Shown here: piece by piece, positions 33,107 to 42,153 of the stretch | Layout of the letters: each line of letters begins with the position of its first letter | Numbering within the stretch: the first letter of the stretch is position 1 | The notes under the pieces: model-generated | Seen by the model: only the letters and a program-made list of their open reading frames with translations | What the model was told of the DNA's origin: nothing | The model's database searches: none | Made by a program: the position numbers and the translations under genes | Origin: Candidatus Ideonella esbjergensis | GTDB lineage: Bacteria > Pseudomonadota > Gammaproteobacteria > Burkholderiales > Burkholderiaceae_C | Assembly: GCA_016710065.1 (NCBI GenBank) | Contig: JADJLP010000001.1 | Span: 310,001 to 374,000 of the forward strand | Reading direction: 5' to 3' | DNA length: 64,000 nucleotides

Positions 33107-34753
33107 ATGAACCGCAAACCCTGGCTGGCCAGCTACGGCAGCATGCCCGCCGAGATCGACGCCGACGCCTACCCTTCGGTGGTGGCCTTGATGGAAGAGG
33201 CCATGGGCCGCTTCGCGGACAAGCCAGCCTTCACCGGCTTCGGCCAGACGCTGAGCTACGCCGAGGTGGACCGGCTCTCACGCGCCTTTGCCGCTTACCT
33301 GCAAGTGCGCCTGGGCGTGCGCAAGGGCGACCGGGTGGCGCTGATGACGCCCAACTTCATTGCCTTCCCCATCGCCTGCCTGGGCATTGCCCGCGCCGGT
33401 GCGGTGCAGGTGAACGTGAACCCGCTGTACACGCCGCGCGAGCTGGAGCACCAGTTGCGCGATGCCGGCGCCACCGCGCTGCTGGTGTTCAGCGGCGTCT
33501 CGGCCACGGTGGCCGAGGTGATGGCCCAGCCCGGCATGGCCGCGCAGATCAAGACCGTGCTGACCATCGCCCCTGGCGACGGCACCGCCGCGGCGCTGCC
33601 CAGCCCGCCGGTGGACGCACGCCTGCAAGGCACCGTGCCGTTTGCACAGGCCCTGGCCGAGGGCGCCAGCCTGGCCTACACGCCGGTGCCGCTGAGCGGG
33701 CAGGATCTGCTGTTCCTGCAGTACACCGGCGGCACCACCGGTGTCTCGAAAGGTGCGGCGCTGACGCACCGCAACCTGGTGGCCAACGTGCAGCAGTTCA
33801 AGGCCATCGTGGCCGACAACCTGCGGCCCGGCGAAGAAGTGATCGTCACCGCCATTCCGCTGTATCACATCTTCGCGTTGATGGTGAATTTCATCAGCTT
33901 CTTCTCGGTCGGCGCACGCAACTGGCTGGTGCCCAACCCGCGCGACATGGACGCCTTCGTGGACGTGTTGAAGGCCGCGCACTGCACCGCTTTCACCGGC
34001 GTGAACACGCTGTTCGCGGGCCTGGCCGCGCACCCGCGTGCAGGCGAGATCGATTTCTCGGGCCTGCGCCTGGCGGCCGGTGGTGGCTCGGCCATCATCG
34101 AGGCCACGTCGGCGCGCTGGAAGGCGCTCACCGGCGTGTTCATCCGCGAGGGCTATGGCCTGTCGGAAACCAGCCCGGTCGTCAGCTTCAACCTGTCCTC
34201 GGTGGATCGCTTCAACGGCACCACCGGTGTGCCGCTGCCCTCCACCGACGTCAAGCTGCTCACCGACGACGGCCGCGAGGCCGCGCTGGGCGAAGCCGGC
34301 GAGGTCTGCGTGAAGGGCCCGCAGGTGATGGGTGGCTACTGGCAGCAGCCAGAGGCCAACGCCGCTGCTTTCACCGCCGACGGCTACTTCCGCACCGGCG
34401 ACGTGGGTGTGCTCACGCCCGAGGGCCTGCTCAAGCTGGTGGACCGCAAGAAGGACATGATCATCGTCTCGGGTTTCAACGTCTTCCCGAACGAGATCGA
34501 GGCCATCGCGGCCGCCTGCCCCGGCGTGCTGGAAACCGCCTGCATCGGCGTGCCCGACGACAAGACCGGCGAGGCCGCCAAGCTCTACGTGGTGCGCGCG
34601 CCCGCCTCCAGCGTGAGCGCCGAGCAGGTGATGCAGCATTGCCGCGAGCAGCTCACCGCCTACAAGGTGCCCAAGCAGGTGGTGTTTGTTGACGCACTGC
34701 CCAAGTCCACCGTGGGCAAGATACTGCGGCGCGAGTTGCGGCTCACCGCCTGA
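33107..34753 (+). CDS. Long-chain fatty acid-CoA ligase (FadD-like)
   Basis: 548 residues from ATG 33107 (CGGAGACACACC leader), 28 bp after the sulfatase. The AMP-binding motif is YTGGTTGVSKGA at about 205-216; EGYGLSETSPVV and YFRTGDVGVL follow, with the C-terminal STVGKILRREL lysine loop. It activates fatty acids to acyl-CoA for beta-oxidation. With the sulfatase upstream and an aldehyde dehydrogenase downstream it would process the alkyl chain set free from sulfate esters. The alcohol dehydrogenase step is not encoded here. Confidence 0.92.
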   Translation: MNRKPWLASYGSMPAEIDADAYPSVVALMEEAMGRFADKPAFTGFGQTLSYAEVDRLSRAFAAYLQVRLGVRKGDRVALMTPNFIAFPIACLGIARAGAVQVNVNPLYTPRELEHQLRDAGATALLVFSGVSATVAEVMAQPGMAAQIKTVLTIAPGDGTAAALPSPPVDARLQGTVPFAQALAEGASLAYTPVPLSGQDLLFLQYTGGTTGVSKGAALTHRNLVANVQQFKAIVADNLRPGEEVIVTAIPLYHIFALMVNFISFFSVGARNWLVPNPRDMDAFVDVLKAAHCTAFTGVNTLFAGLAAHPRAGEIDFSGLRLAAGGGSAIIEATSARWKALTGVFIREGYGLSETSPVVSFNLSSVDRFNGTTGVPLPSTDVKLLTDDGREAALGEAGEVCVKGPQVMGGYWQQPEANAAAFTADGYFRTGDVGVLTPEGLLKLVDRKKDMIIVSGFNVFPNEIEAIAAACPGVLETACIGVPDDKTGEAAKLYVVRAPASSVSAEQVMQHCREQLTAYKVPKQVVFVDALPKSTVGKILRRELRLTA

Positions 34754-34782
34754 ACCCGCTCGCCTACTTCAAAGGAACCGCC

Positions 34783-36243
34783 ATGAACGCACGTGCCCCC
34801 GAGCTTGATCTGCTGCCGGCTTTGGCAGAGATGCCCGCAGAGTTCCAGCAGTGCTTCAATGCCCAGCGTGCCGCCTACCTGGCCCAACCCGAGCCCAGCC
34901 TGGCCCAGCGCCGGTCCGACCTGGACGCGCTGGCCCGGCTGCTGAAGGACAACCGCGAGGCCCTGGTGCGCGCCATCCACCTCGACTACGGCAACCGCTC
35001 GGAGTTTGAGACCCTGTTCGCCGAGCTGTTCGTGGCGCTGGAGGCCATCAAGGACGTGTCGCGCCAGCTGAAGAAATGGATGAAGCCGCAGCGCCGCCAC
35101 ATCGACGTGATGATGTTCCCGGGCGCCTCCAACCGCGTCATCCCGCAGCCGCTGGGCGTGGTGGGCGTGATCGTGCCGTGGAACTTCCCGCTCAACCTCT
35201 CGTTCTGCCCGCTGGCGGCCATCCTGGGCGCGGGCAACCGGGCCATGGTGAAGATGTCGGAGAACTCGCGGCACCTGGCCGAGCTGCTGGTCGAGATCAG
35301 CCCCAGGTACCTGCCGGTGGAGAAGCTGCAGTTCTTCACCGACGGCGGTGGCCGCGGCCCGGCGTTCTCGTCGCTGCCGTTCGACCATTTGCTGTTCACC
35401 GGCTCGGGCACCACCGGTCGCGCGGTGATGGCCAACGCCGCGCGCAACCTCACGCCGGTGACGCTGGAGTTGGGCGGCAAGGCACCTGCCGTGGTGGCGA
35501 GCGACTTCTCCATCGAGAAGGCCGCCGAGCGCATCCTGTGGGTGAAGATGTTCAACGCCGGCCAGATCTGCACCAACATCGACTATGTCTTCCTGCCCGA
35601 GGGCCGCGAACAGGAATTTGCCGGCCACTGCAAGCGCCTGTTCGCCCAGCGCTTCCCCGACATCAACGCCAACGACTACACGTCCATCATCGACCAGCGT
35701 TCCTACGACCGCTTGCAGGCCACGCTGGACGACGCCCGCGCCAAGGGCGCCACGCTGATCAACCTGGCCGAGGGGCAGACGCCCGACGCCGCGCTGCGCA
35801 AGTTCGCGCCGCACATCGTGCTGAACCCCACGCCCGAGATGACGCTGTCGCAGCGCGAGATCTTCGGCCCCATCCTGCCGGTGCGCACCTACCGCACTGC
35901 GCAGGAGGTGGCCGACTACGTGAACGCCCACGACCGGCCACTGGCCATCTACCCCTTCACTCACGACAAGGCGCTGCAGCAGTTCTACATCTCGCGCGTG
36001 ATGTCGGGCGGGGTTTCAGTGAACGAGGCTCTGCTGCACGTGGCCCAGCATGATCTGCCCTTCGGCGGCGTGGGCCCCAGCGGCATGGGCCACTACCACT
36101 CGCGCGAAGGCTTCAACACCTTCTCCAAGCTGCGCCCGGTGTTCTACCAGGGGCCCTTCTCGGCAGTGCAGATGCTGTTCCAGCCGCCCTATGCGGGGCG
36201 GGCGATGAAGCTGATGAATCTGCTGATCAGGTTCAAGGGCTGA
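34783..36243 (+). CDS. Coniferyl aldehyde dehydrogenase-type NAD-dependent aldehyde dehydrogenase
   Basis: 486 residues with a CAAAGGAACCGCC leader, 29 bp after the ligase. The N-terminal VPWNFPLNLSF, nucleotide-loop FTGSGTTGRAVM, base LELGGKAP (about 229) and nucleophile FNAGQICTN (Cys about 263) are intact, and the C-terminal VSVNEALLHVAQHDLPFGG and REGFNTFSKLRPVFYQ are typical of the CalB group. Named for coniferyl aldehyde, but in this operon it may oxidise fatty aldehydes to acids for the ligase. A decayed relative is at 49989-50245. Confidence 0.92.
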   Translation: MNARAPELDLLPALAEMPAEFQQCFNAQRAAYLAQPEPSLAQRRSDLDALARLLKDNREALVRAIHLDYGNRSEFETLFAELFVALEAIKDVSRQLKKWMKPQRRHIDVMMFPGASNRVIPQPLGVVGVIVPWNFPLNLSFCPLAAILGAGNRAMVKMSENSRHLAELLVEISPRYLPVEKLQFFTDGGGRGPAFSSLPFDHLLFTGSGTTGRAVMANAARNLTPVTLELGGKAPAVVASDFSIEKAAERILWVKMFNAGQICTNIDYVFLPEGREQEFAGHCKRLFAQRFPDINANDYTSIIDQRSYDRLQATLDDARAKGATLINLAEGQTPDAALRKFAPHIVLNPTPEMTLSQREIFGPILPVRTYRTAQEVADYVNAHDRPLAIYPFTHDKALQQFYISRVMSGGVSVNEALLHVAQHDLPFGGVGPSGMGHYHSREGFNTFSKLRPVFYQGPFSAVQMLFQPPYAGRAMKLMNLLIRFKG

Positions 36244-36248
36244 GATCG

Positions 36249-36728
36249 GCGCATAGCGGCCGGCCGTATTTCGTCATTCCCGCGTAGGCGGGAATCCATG
36301 TCTTTGCGTCGGCTGCGGCAGTGCAGCGGCGGTACCTTCGGCCTACGGACTCCTCGCGGACAAGCGCCGTGCCCTCTGTTGCGCCTGCGCTCTCTTGTTC
36401 CGCCTTGGCCCTCGGAGCTCTCTACCCAAACGCGAATGTGCCCTCCGTCCGAAGGCACCACCACTGCCCTGCAACCCCTGACGGTGACGGCCCACCTGGT
36501 GGTGCACCACCGCCTCCTCAGGCAGAGGGTGTCGGGTATCCGCCCGACGGAACTCAGGAGGAATGCGCCATGCCCGGCTTGAGGGCATGGCGCAGGGGAG
36601 ATGGAGTCGGGCGGGTACCCGGCGACCTCTGCCCCGCCACCGACGTGTGAGCGAGGAAACCTGGATTCCCGCCTGCGCGGGAATGACGGGGCAGAGGGAC
36701 GGGGATGACGGACTGCAATGCGCCGAGA
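36249..36728. repeat. Composite interspersed repeat, full copy A
   Basis: A gene-free 560-bp space holds a 480-bp element. REP-like hairpins at 36273-36300 and 36662-36687 face each other as terminal inverted repeats. Inside are a palindrome GGTGGTGCACCACC (36498), GTCGGG/CCCGAC (36531-36548) and a 9-bp stem GCCATGCCC/GGGCATGGC (36567-36591). Its left half recurs reversed at 43190-43532 and its inner right part reversed at 19158-19283. Outside it, 36729-36804 shows nothing. Confidence 0.88.
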
Positions 36729-36804
36729 CCGGCTCGCAATGTTCTTGCCATCTCGCAGTGGTGCCCGCGAGACTCGATGCACGTTGCACAAGGCCGGCGG
36801 GGCC

Positions 36805-37518
36805 TCAGTGCCCCATCAGCTGGATGGCCCAGAAGGTGAGAAAGCCGCCGAACAGCACCAGCGTGGCGATGGGCTTTTCCTCCACCTCGTGGGCTTCCAT
36901 CAGCAGTTCCTCGGTCACCAGGTAGAGCAGGGCGGCCGCGCTGAACGACAAGGTGCCCGCCAACACGGCCGCCGAGGCGCCAGCGAGCAGCACGCTGCCC
37001 AGCACCGCAAAGCCCAGCACCGTGAGCCCCAGCGCGGCGGTGACGCCCACGATGCGCCAGCCGGCGATGCGGTCGGACGCGACGGCCAAGCCCAGGAACA
37101 GCAGCTCCACCGACAGGCCCAGTGCCAGCACGGTGCCGGTTTCACCACCGGCTGCAAAGCCCGCGCCGATGATGAAACCGTCGGTGGCCACGTCCACAAA
37201 GGTAGCCACCAGCAGGCCCACGGCCGCGCCTTGCGTGGCGCCGCCGCCGTGGCCTTCGAGCTTCTCGGTCCACAGCTTGAGCGCGTACATGAACAGGCTG
37301 CCGGCCGCGAAAGCGCCCAGCACCACCTCCTTGGTGGCGTGCTCCTTGCCGATGTCGGGCAGCAGTTCCACCGCCAGCGCGGCCAGGATGACACCGGCCG
37401 CGAAGTGCTGGATCAGGCTGCGCACCTGGTGCGAGGGCTTCCAGACGGCGGCGAGGGCGCCGCCTGAAACTGCCACCACGGCGGGGATGGCCATGATGAG
37501 CAAGGCGTGTGAGTTCAT
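36805..37518 (-). CDS. ZIP-family metal transporter
   Basis: 237 residues from ATG 37518. Seven to eight membrane helices. HFAAGVILAALAVELLPDIGKEH in helix II and a later VATFVDVATDGFIIGAGF are the metal-pathway motifs; LSFSAAALLYLVTEELLMEAHEVEE ends the transport core. The His-rich loop between helices III and IV is short (EGHGGG). ZIP proteins usually import zinc, iron or manganese. A single gene, divergent from azlC. Confidence 0.88.
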   Translation of the reverse strand: MNSHALLIMAIPAVVAVSGGALAAVWKPSHQVRSLIQHFAAGVILAALAVELLPDIGKEHATKEVVLGAFAAGSLFMYALKLWTEKLEGHGGGATQGAAVGLLVATFVDVATDGFIIGAGFAAGGETGTVLALGLSVELLFLGLAVASDRIAGWRIVGVTAALGLTVLGFAVLGSVLLAGASAAVLAGTLSFSAAALLYLVTEELLMEAHEVEEKPIATLVLFGGFLTFWAIQLMGH

Positions 37519-37680
37519 GTGAGTTGCAAGCGCGTGAGGGACCACGGCATTGTGGCTTGCGCTCCGCGCCAGACAGCTGTCCGGCTGCAACGCGGTGTGG
37601 CGTGTTCAGCCGCTCTTAATGTGGCGCGGCGCGTCTGCGCGGGCGTAGACAATGCCCACCTCAGCTTGCCCGTCAACGTC

Positions 37681-38388
37681 ATGAGCCACAACGAAACTGT
37701 CCCTGCCAGCCCGGTCGCGCCACGTTTGTCGGTGCTGTCGCTGACGGCACCCGTGGCCATGGGCTACATCCCGCTGGGCACGGTATTCGGCTTCCTGTTC
37801 GTGCAGGCCGGCGCGGCCTGGTGGCTGGCCATCCTGGCCAGCGTGGTGGTGTTTGCCGGTGCGGCGCAGTACATGATGATCCCCATGCTCGCAGGCGGCC
37901 TTTCGGTGGGCAGCATCGCGCTGGCCACGCTGATCGTGAACCTGCGGCATGTGTTCTACGGCCTGTCGCTGCTGAACAAGTTGCCGCCGGGCCGCTGGCA
38001 GCGGGCCTACCTGGTGTTCGGCCTGACCGACGAAACCTACTCGGTGCTCACCACCTTGCCGGCAGGCACCTCGCAGCGGCAGAGGGTGCTGGTGGCCCTG
38101 CTGAACCAGGGCTGGTGGGTGCTGGGCACGGCCATAGGCGCGGTCATCGGGGCCCAAGCCCAGGTGACGCTGGCGGGGCTGGACTTTGCCCTGATCGCCT
38201 TGTTCGCCGTGCTCACCGTGGAGCAATGGCGTGGCCGCCAGACCGGCGCGCCGCTGTGGGTGGCGCTGGTGGCCTATGCGGTGGCTTACGCGGTGGCGCC
38301 CCAGCAGGCCTTGATGCTGGCCATCGTGTTCAGCATCGCCGCCGGCCTCTTCTGGCAGGCCAGGGCCCAGGAGCCCCGTCATGATTGA
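37681..38388 (+). CDS. azlC: AzlC-family branched-chain amino acid exporter subunit
   Basis: 235 residues from ATG 37681; the frame is open upstream but has no Shine-Dalgarno sequence and poor coding look. Five to six membrane helices with PVAMGYIPLGTVFGFLFVQAG, FAGAAQYMMIPMLAGG and LIVNLRHVFYGLSLL, the family hallmark. With AzlD it forms a two-subunit exporter (BrnFE type) of branched-chain amino acids. The end overlaps azlD by 8 bp. Confidence 0.93.
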   Translation: MSHNETVPASPVAPRLSVLSLTAPVAMGYIPLGTVFGFLFVQAGAAWWLAILASVVVFAGAAQYMMIPMLAGGLSVGSIALATLIVNLRHVFYGLSLLNKLPPGRWQRAYLVFGLTDETYSVLTTLPAGTSQRQRVLVALLNQGWWVLGTAIGAVIGAQAQVTLAGLDFALIALFAVLTVEQWRGRQTGAPLWVALVAYAVAYAVAPQQALMLAIVFSIAAGLFWQARAQEPRHD

Positions 38389-38716
38389 CAGCGGCCATGC
38401 GGTGGCCGTGATCGCGGCCATGGGCGGGGTCACGCTGGCCTTGCGCGCCTTGCCCTTCCTGGCCGCGCAGTGGCTGCACAAGCACCCCCTCGTGCAGGCG
38501 CTGGGCCGTTTTTTGCCGCTGGCCATCATGACGCTGCTGCTGGTGAATGCGATGGTGGGTGCGGACCGGTCTCACAGCGCCGGCCCGGCGCCCGAACTGC
38601 TGGCGGTGGCGCTGGTGGTGTTGCTGCAGTGGTTCGGCCGGCATGCGCTGCTCAGCATCTTGGTGGGCACCGGCACCTACGTGCTGATGCGCAACGCTGG
38701 CAGCCTGTCTTTCTGA
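38381..38716 (+). CDS. azlD: AzlD-family branched-chain amino acid exporter subunit
   Basis: 111 residues, about four membrane helices, with GVTLALRALPFLAAQWLHKHPLVQALGRFLPLAIMTLLL, the AzlD signature. The 8-bp overlap with azlC indicates coupled translation and a one-to-one complex. Confidence 0.92.
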   Translation: MIDSGHAVAVIAAMGGVTLALRALPFLAAQWLHKHPLVQALGRFLPLAIMTLLLVNAMVGADRSHSAGPAPELLAVALVVLLQWFGRHALLSILVGTGTYVLMRNAGSLSF

Positions 38717-38813
38717 TCGCCGCTGGCCCAGGTGTCTGGTGTCGAGTGCGCCGGTGGACGGCAGTGGCAGGCCACGCAGACAATCGCGCTCTCCAGGCAC
38801 CTTGGATACACCC

Positions 38814-40190
38814 ATGCAGACTCGGCGAATTTCCAGCGGATCGGCCTTGAACGCCACTTCCGTCTGGGCGCAGCCGGCGCTGGCGGCCACAGCAGACTCC
38901 GTGCTGGCCACGCTTGACGCACGCTTCAAGGGCGACCGAACCGGCGCCTGCGTGGTGGCGGCACGGATCGATGGGGGGCAGGTCGTGCGGGCCAGAACCT
39001 GCGCCCAGCCGCGCAGTGGCGCCGAGCCCGGTTACGACAGCGTGTTCGAGATCGGCTCGGTCACCAAGACCATGACGGCCTTTCTGGTGGCCGATCTGGT
39101 GGCCGAGGGCCTGTGGTCGCTGGACGACCCGCTCGCCAGGCACCTGCCGCCCGGCACCGTGGTGCCGCGCCAGGGCGAGCGCCAGATCCTGGTGCGCGAT
39201 GTGCTCAGCCACACCTCCGGCTTGCCCGGCCTGCCGCCGGGCTTCTTCCCCGCCAACCCCAGCGACCCCTATGCCGGGCTGAGCGAGACATCGGTGCTGG
39301 CCGCGCTGGGGCGGGTGCAACTGAGCCGCCCCATTGGCAGCCGGTTCGAGTACTCCAACTTCGCGATGATGCTGGTGTCGCTGGCCGTGGCGCGCAGCTG
39401 CGGTGGCGATTTCGAGAGCGCGCTCACCCAGCGCCTGCTGCTGCCCCTGAAGATGGACGGCGCCTGTGTGGAGCGCCCGCGCAGCCAGCGCCCGGTGGCC
39501 ACAGGTCATCTCGCTTCGGGCGCCGCCACCTCCGATTGGCATGTTGCCAACAACCTGGCCGGCATGGGCATGGTTCGGGCCACGCTGGACGACATGGTGA
39601 TCTACGCGCAAGCACATCTGGGGCAGGCCGACCCCGCCTTGGTGGCCACGCTCCGGCGCACCCAGCAGCCGCTGCAAGGGCAAACCGGCATGAACTGGAT
39701 GCGCTTCAACGTCAAGGGGCGCGATCTGTTGGCGCACGAGGGCGGCACCGGGGGCTTCTCATCGCTGGTGGTGCTGGAGCCCCAGGCCCAGCGGGCGGTG
39801 GTGATCCTGGCCGATGCCAGCCTGGTGGATCTGGATGGCCTGGGCGCCCTGGGCCATGCCCTGCTCGACATCGACGGGCCACCGCTGCGCCCACGCCTGC
39901 CCTCTACGCCCAGCGCGCGGTTGCTGGCCGCCATGCCCGGCGACTACGATCTGGGCGGCCTGAACCTGCGCATCTTGCGCGACGGCCGGCGCCTGATGGC
40001 CCAGGCCGAGGGGCAGGCGGCCTTTGAGCTGAAGCACGACAGCGAGGGTGATTTCTACCCCGATGGTTTCAGCGCCTTGCTCACGCCGCAATGGGCGCAC
40101 GGCAAGGTGGACCGCGCCATCTGGCGCCAGGATGGTGGCGTCGTCGAAGTGACGCGCAAGGGCACGCCCACCCAGTCCACCGCCGAATGA
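38814..40190 (+). CDS. Serine hydrolase of the beta-lactamase/AmpC-like family
   Basis: 458 residues from ATG 38814 (an ATG at 38739 is also in frame). A weak export signal precedes the domain. The catalytic set of class C-like serine hydrolases is present: FEIGSVTKTMTAFL (SxxK), FEYSNFAMM (YxN) and LLAHEGGTGGF (HxG). The C-terminal 100 residues form a small beta domain as in esterase EstB and D-aminopeptidase relatives. The substrate is unknown; a real beta-lactamase is unlikely. A nine-G run follows directly after the stop. Confidence 0.88.
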   Translation: MQTRRISSGSALNATSVWAQPALAATADSVLATLDARFKGDRTGACVVAARIDGGQVVRARTCAQPRSGAEPGYDSVFEIGSVTKTMTAFLVADLVAEGLWSLDDPLARHLPPGTVVPRQGERQILVRDVLSHTSGLPGLPPGFFPANPSDPYAGLSETSVLAALGRVQLSRPIGSRFEYSNFAMMLVSLAVARSCGGDFESALTQRLLLPLKMDGACVERPRSQRPVATGHLASGAATSDWHVANNLAGMGMVRATLDDMVIYAQAHLGQADPALVATLRRTQQPLQGQTGMNWMRFNVKGRDLLAHEGGTGGFSSLVVLEPQAQRAVVILADASLVDLDGLGALGHALLDIDGPPLRPRLPSTPSARLLAAMPGDYDLGGLNLRILRDGRRLMAQAEGQAAFELKHDSEGDFYPDGFSALLTPQWAHGKVDRAIWRQDGGVVEVTRKGTPTQSTAE

Positions 40191-40220
40191 GGGGGGGGGT
40201 CCTCCGGCCGCGAGGGTTTT
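40191..40220 (+). terminator. Poly-G tract and weak terminator after the serine hydrolase gene
   Basis: Nine G (40191-40199) follow the TGA; then CCTC-CGGCCGC-GAGG and a run of six T (40215-40220). The stem is short, so termination is plausible but not certain. The G-run is prone to slippage. Confidence 0.45.
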
Positions 40221-40330
40221 TTCTGGGCTGCAGCGTGCAGGGGCGGGTGCGGCGCTATCGTCGTGCAGGTGGAGACACCAGAGTTTCCGCCACCCCCCTG
40301 AACCCGCTGCCTGCCAAGGAGAAAGCCACC

Positions 40331-40777
40331 ATGTCCAACCCAGCCGTGCAACTGCACCGCGTGCTGCGTGCCCCGCCTGACAAGGTCTACCGCGCGTTTC
40401 TGGAACCCGATGCCATGAGCAAGTGGATTCCGCCCTATGGCTTCACCTGCAAGGTGCACCACATGGAGGCCCGTGTGGGCGGCACGTTCAAGATGTCGTT
40501 CCACAATTTTTCGACCGGCAACGGACACTCGTTCGGTGGCGACTACCTGGAACTGGTGCCGGGCGAACTGATCCGCTACACAGACAAATTCGACGACCCG
40601 AATCTGCCGGGCACCATGCAGGTGACCGTGCGCCTGAAGCCGGTGCTGTGCGGCACCGAGATCAGCATCACGCAAGATGGCATCCCCGAGGTCATTCCCT
40701 TGGAGATGTGCTACCTCGGCTGGCAAGAATCGCTGGCGCAATTGGCCACGTTGGTGGAGCCTGACATCCCTGGCTGA
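40331..40777 (+). CDS. SRPBCC/AHSA1-like domain protein
   Basis: 148 residues from ATG 40331, which follows a strong AAGGAG Shine-Dalgarno sequence. HRVLRAPPDKVYRAFLEPDAMSKWIPPYGFTC, VGGTFKMSFHN, and a C-terminal YLGWQESLAQLATLVEP are the pattern of AHSA1 (activator of Hsp90 ATPase)-like START-fold proteins. These bind hydrophobic ligands and are often stress- or polyketide-related. Function not predictable. Single gene. Confidence 0.9.
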   Translation: MSNPAVQLHRVLRAPPDKVYRAFLEPDAMSKWIPPYGFTCKVHHMEARVGGTFKMSFHNFSTGNGHSFGGDYLELVPGELIRYTDKFDDPNLPGTMQVTVRLKPVLCGTEISITQDGIPEVIPLEMCYLGWQESLAQLATLVEPDIPG

Positions 40778-40851
40778 GCCGGGCGCCCCTGGGGGCAGCG
40801 CCGCCACGAATGCCCGGACAATCCGACATCGCCCAACCCAGGAGACCGCGC

Positions 40852-41088
40852 GTGAAGACCTATGACATCGAAGTGCAGCGGCTGAAGTCGTTGAAGCACG
40901 ACCGAGGCCAGATGGCGCTGGGCATCGACGCCCTGGTGTTGCCCCGCGCGGCACGCGACGACCAGGCGCCCGCCAGCGTCCTGCGCCTGTCGGTGGAAGA
41001 CGCACGCTCGCTGCTGATGCTGCTGAAGCAGCAGTTCGCCGAGCTTGACAAGCTGCAGCCGCGCAGCCGGCGTTCCGGCCGTTGCTGA
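40852..41088 (+). CDS. Small hypothetical protein, 78 residues
   Basis: GTG 40852 was chosen because AGGAGA lies six bases before it; an ATG 14 codons earlier lacks one. The protein starts KTYDIEVQRLKSLKHDRGQMALGIDALVL and has a short C-terminal helix EDARSLLMLLKQQFAELDKL, with a basic tail. No family recognised. It probably stands alone and is convergent with the TauD-type gene. Confidence 0.6.
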   Translation: MKTYDIEVQRLKSLKHDRGQMALGIDALVLPRAARDDQAPASVLRLSVEDARSLLMLLKQQFAELDKLQPRSRRSGRC

Positions 41089-41119
41089 AAGCGCGGCTGC
41101 GCCTGCAGGTGACAGACGC

Positions 41120-42028
41120 TCAGTACGGCGCGTCGCCCATGATGCCAGCCCGCTCCATCTTGCGGTGGCAGGCCGGGTAGTCCATCACCGCATAGTGCTG
41201 GGTGCTGCGGTTGTCCCACATGGCCATGCTGTTCGGCTGCCAGCGCCAACGCACCTGGTACTCGGGGATCTGGGCCTGGCTGATCAGGTAGTGCAGCAAC
41301 TGGGCCGCGCCGGGGGCGAAATCCTGCCCGTAGCGCACGTTGGCAGCGGTGTGGAAATTGGTGAAGTGGGTGGCGAAGGGGTTCACGAACAGGATCTTCT
41401 CGCCGGTCTCAGGGTGGGTGCGCACGACAGGGTGCTCGGCGTCGGGAAACTGCGCCTTCAGCGCCAACCGTTTCTCGATGGGCATGGCCGCGCCGAAGCT
41501 GGCCTCGATGCTGTGGCGCGCACGCAGGGCCCCGATCTGGCTCTTGATGTGCTCAGGCAACTTCTCGTAGGCCAGCACCATGTTGGCCCACATGGTGTCG
41601 CCACCCACCGGCGGGCACTCCACGCAGCGCAGCACGCAGCCCAGCGGCGGCTGCTCGCGCCAGGTGGCGTCGGTGTGCCAGGCGTTCTCGTAGCGGTCGT
41701 TGGGTGACTCCGGGTTCTTGTAGATGCGCACCAGGCCCGGGTGTTCCGGGTCGCTACCGGCCACGGGGTGGTCTTCAAGCTCGCCGAAATGGCGCGCGAA
41801 GGCCACGTGCTCGGCGCGGCTGATGTCCTGATTGCGAAAGAACAGCACCTTGTGGCGGAGCAGCAAGGCCTTGATCTCGGCCACCATGCCGGGGTCGCGC
41901 GAGGCGACGCCGAGGTTGACGTTGACCAGTTCGGCGCCGATGGCGCAGGTGAGCTGTTCCGCCTTGATGGAATCTGGCAGCGAGCTGGCGCGCACGATGG
42001 CGGGCGCTGCAGCGGCGGTGTTGTTCAT
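41120..42028 (-). CDS. TauD/TfdA-type 2-oxoglutarate-dependent dioxygenase
   Basis: 302 residues with a GGAGACAAACC leader. The double-stranded beta-helix Fe site is complete: HTDATW (His and Asp near residues 117-119), STQHYAVMDY (distal His) and CHRKMERAG (2-oxoglutarate Arg). Members oxidise taurine, alkyl sulfates or 2,4-D-like substrates, releasing sulfite, aldehyde or similar products. Given the alkyl sulfatase at 31 kb, an alkyl-sulfate or sulfonate substrate is an attractive guess. Divergent from an AraC regulator, which probably controls it. Confidence 0.92.
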   Translation of the reverse strand: MNNTAAAAPAIVRASSLPDSIKAEQLTCAIGAELVNVNLGVASRDPGMVAEIKALLLRHKVLFFRNQDISRAEHVAFARHFGELEDHPVAGSDPEHPGLVRIYKNPESPNDRYENAWHTDATWREQPPLGCVLRCVECPPVGGDTMWANMVLAYEKLPEHIKSQIGALRARHSIEASFGAAMPIEKRLALKAQFPDAEHPVVRTHPETGEKILFVNPFATHFTNFHTAANVRYGQDFAPGAAQLLHYLISQAQIPEYQVRWRWQPNSMAMWDNRSTQHYAVMDYPACHRKMERAGIMGDAPY

Positions 42029-42153
42029 GGTTTGTCTCCTGTGTCGGATGGGATTTCAGCCCCTGCAGTATTCGCTCCCCGGGCTGATCCCGCTTGACGA
42101 GACAGGACCCGGATTTACCATTCCATGCCAGCCATTCTTCATCGCTACGCCGC

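Noticed and set aside
36298..36582. Open frames inside repeats A and B with the shared phrase GGTFGLRTPRGQAPCPL
   Set aside because: They arise because the two repeat copies are nearly identical DNA; no start signal or protein-level constraint is evident, so I treat them as repeat sequence.
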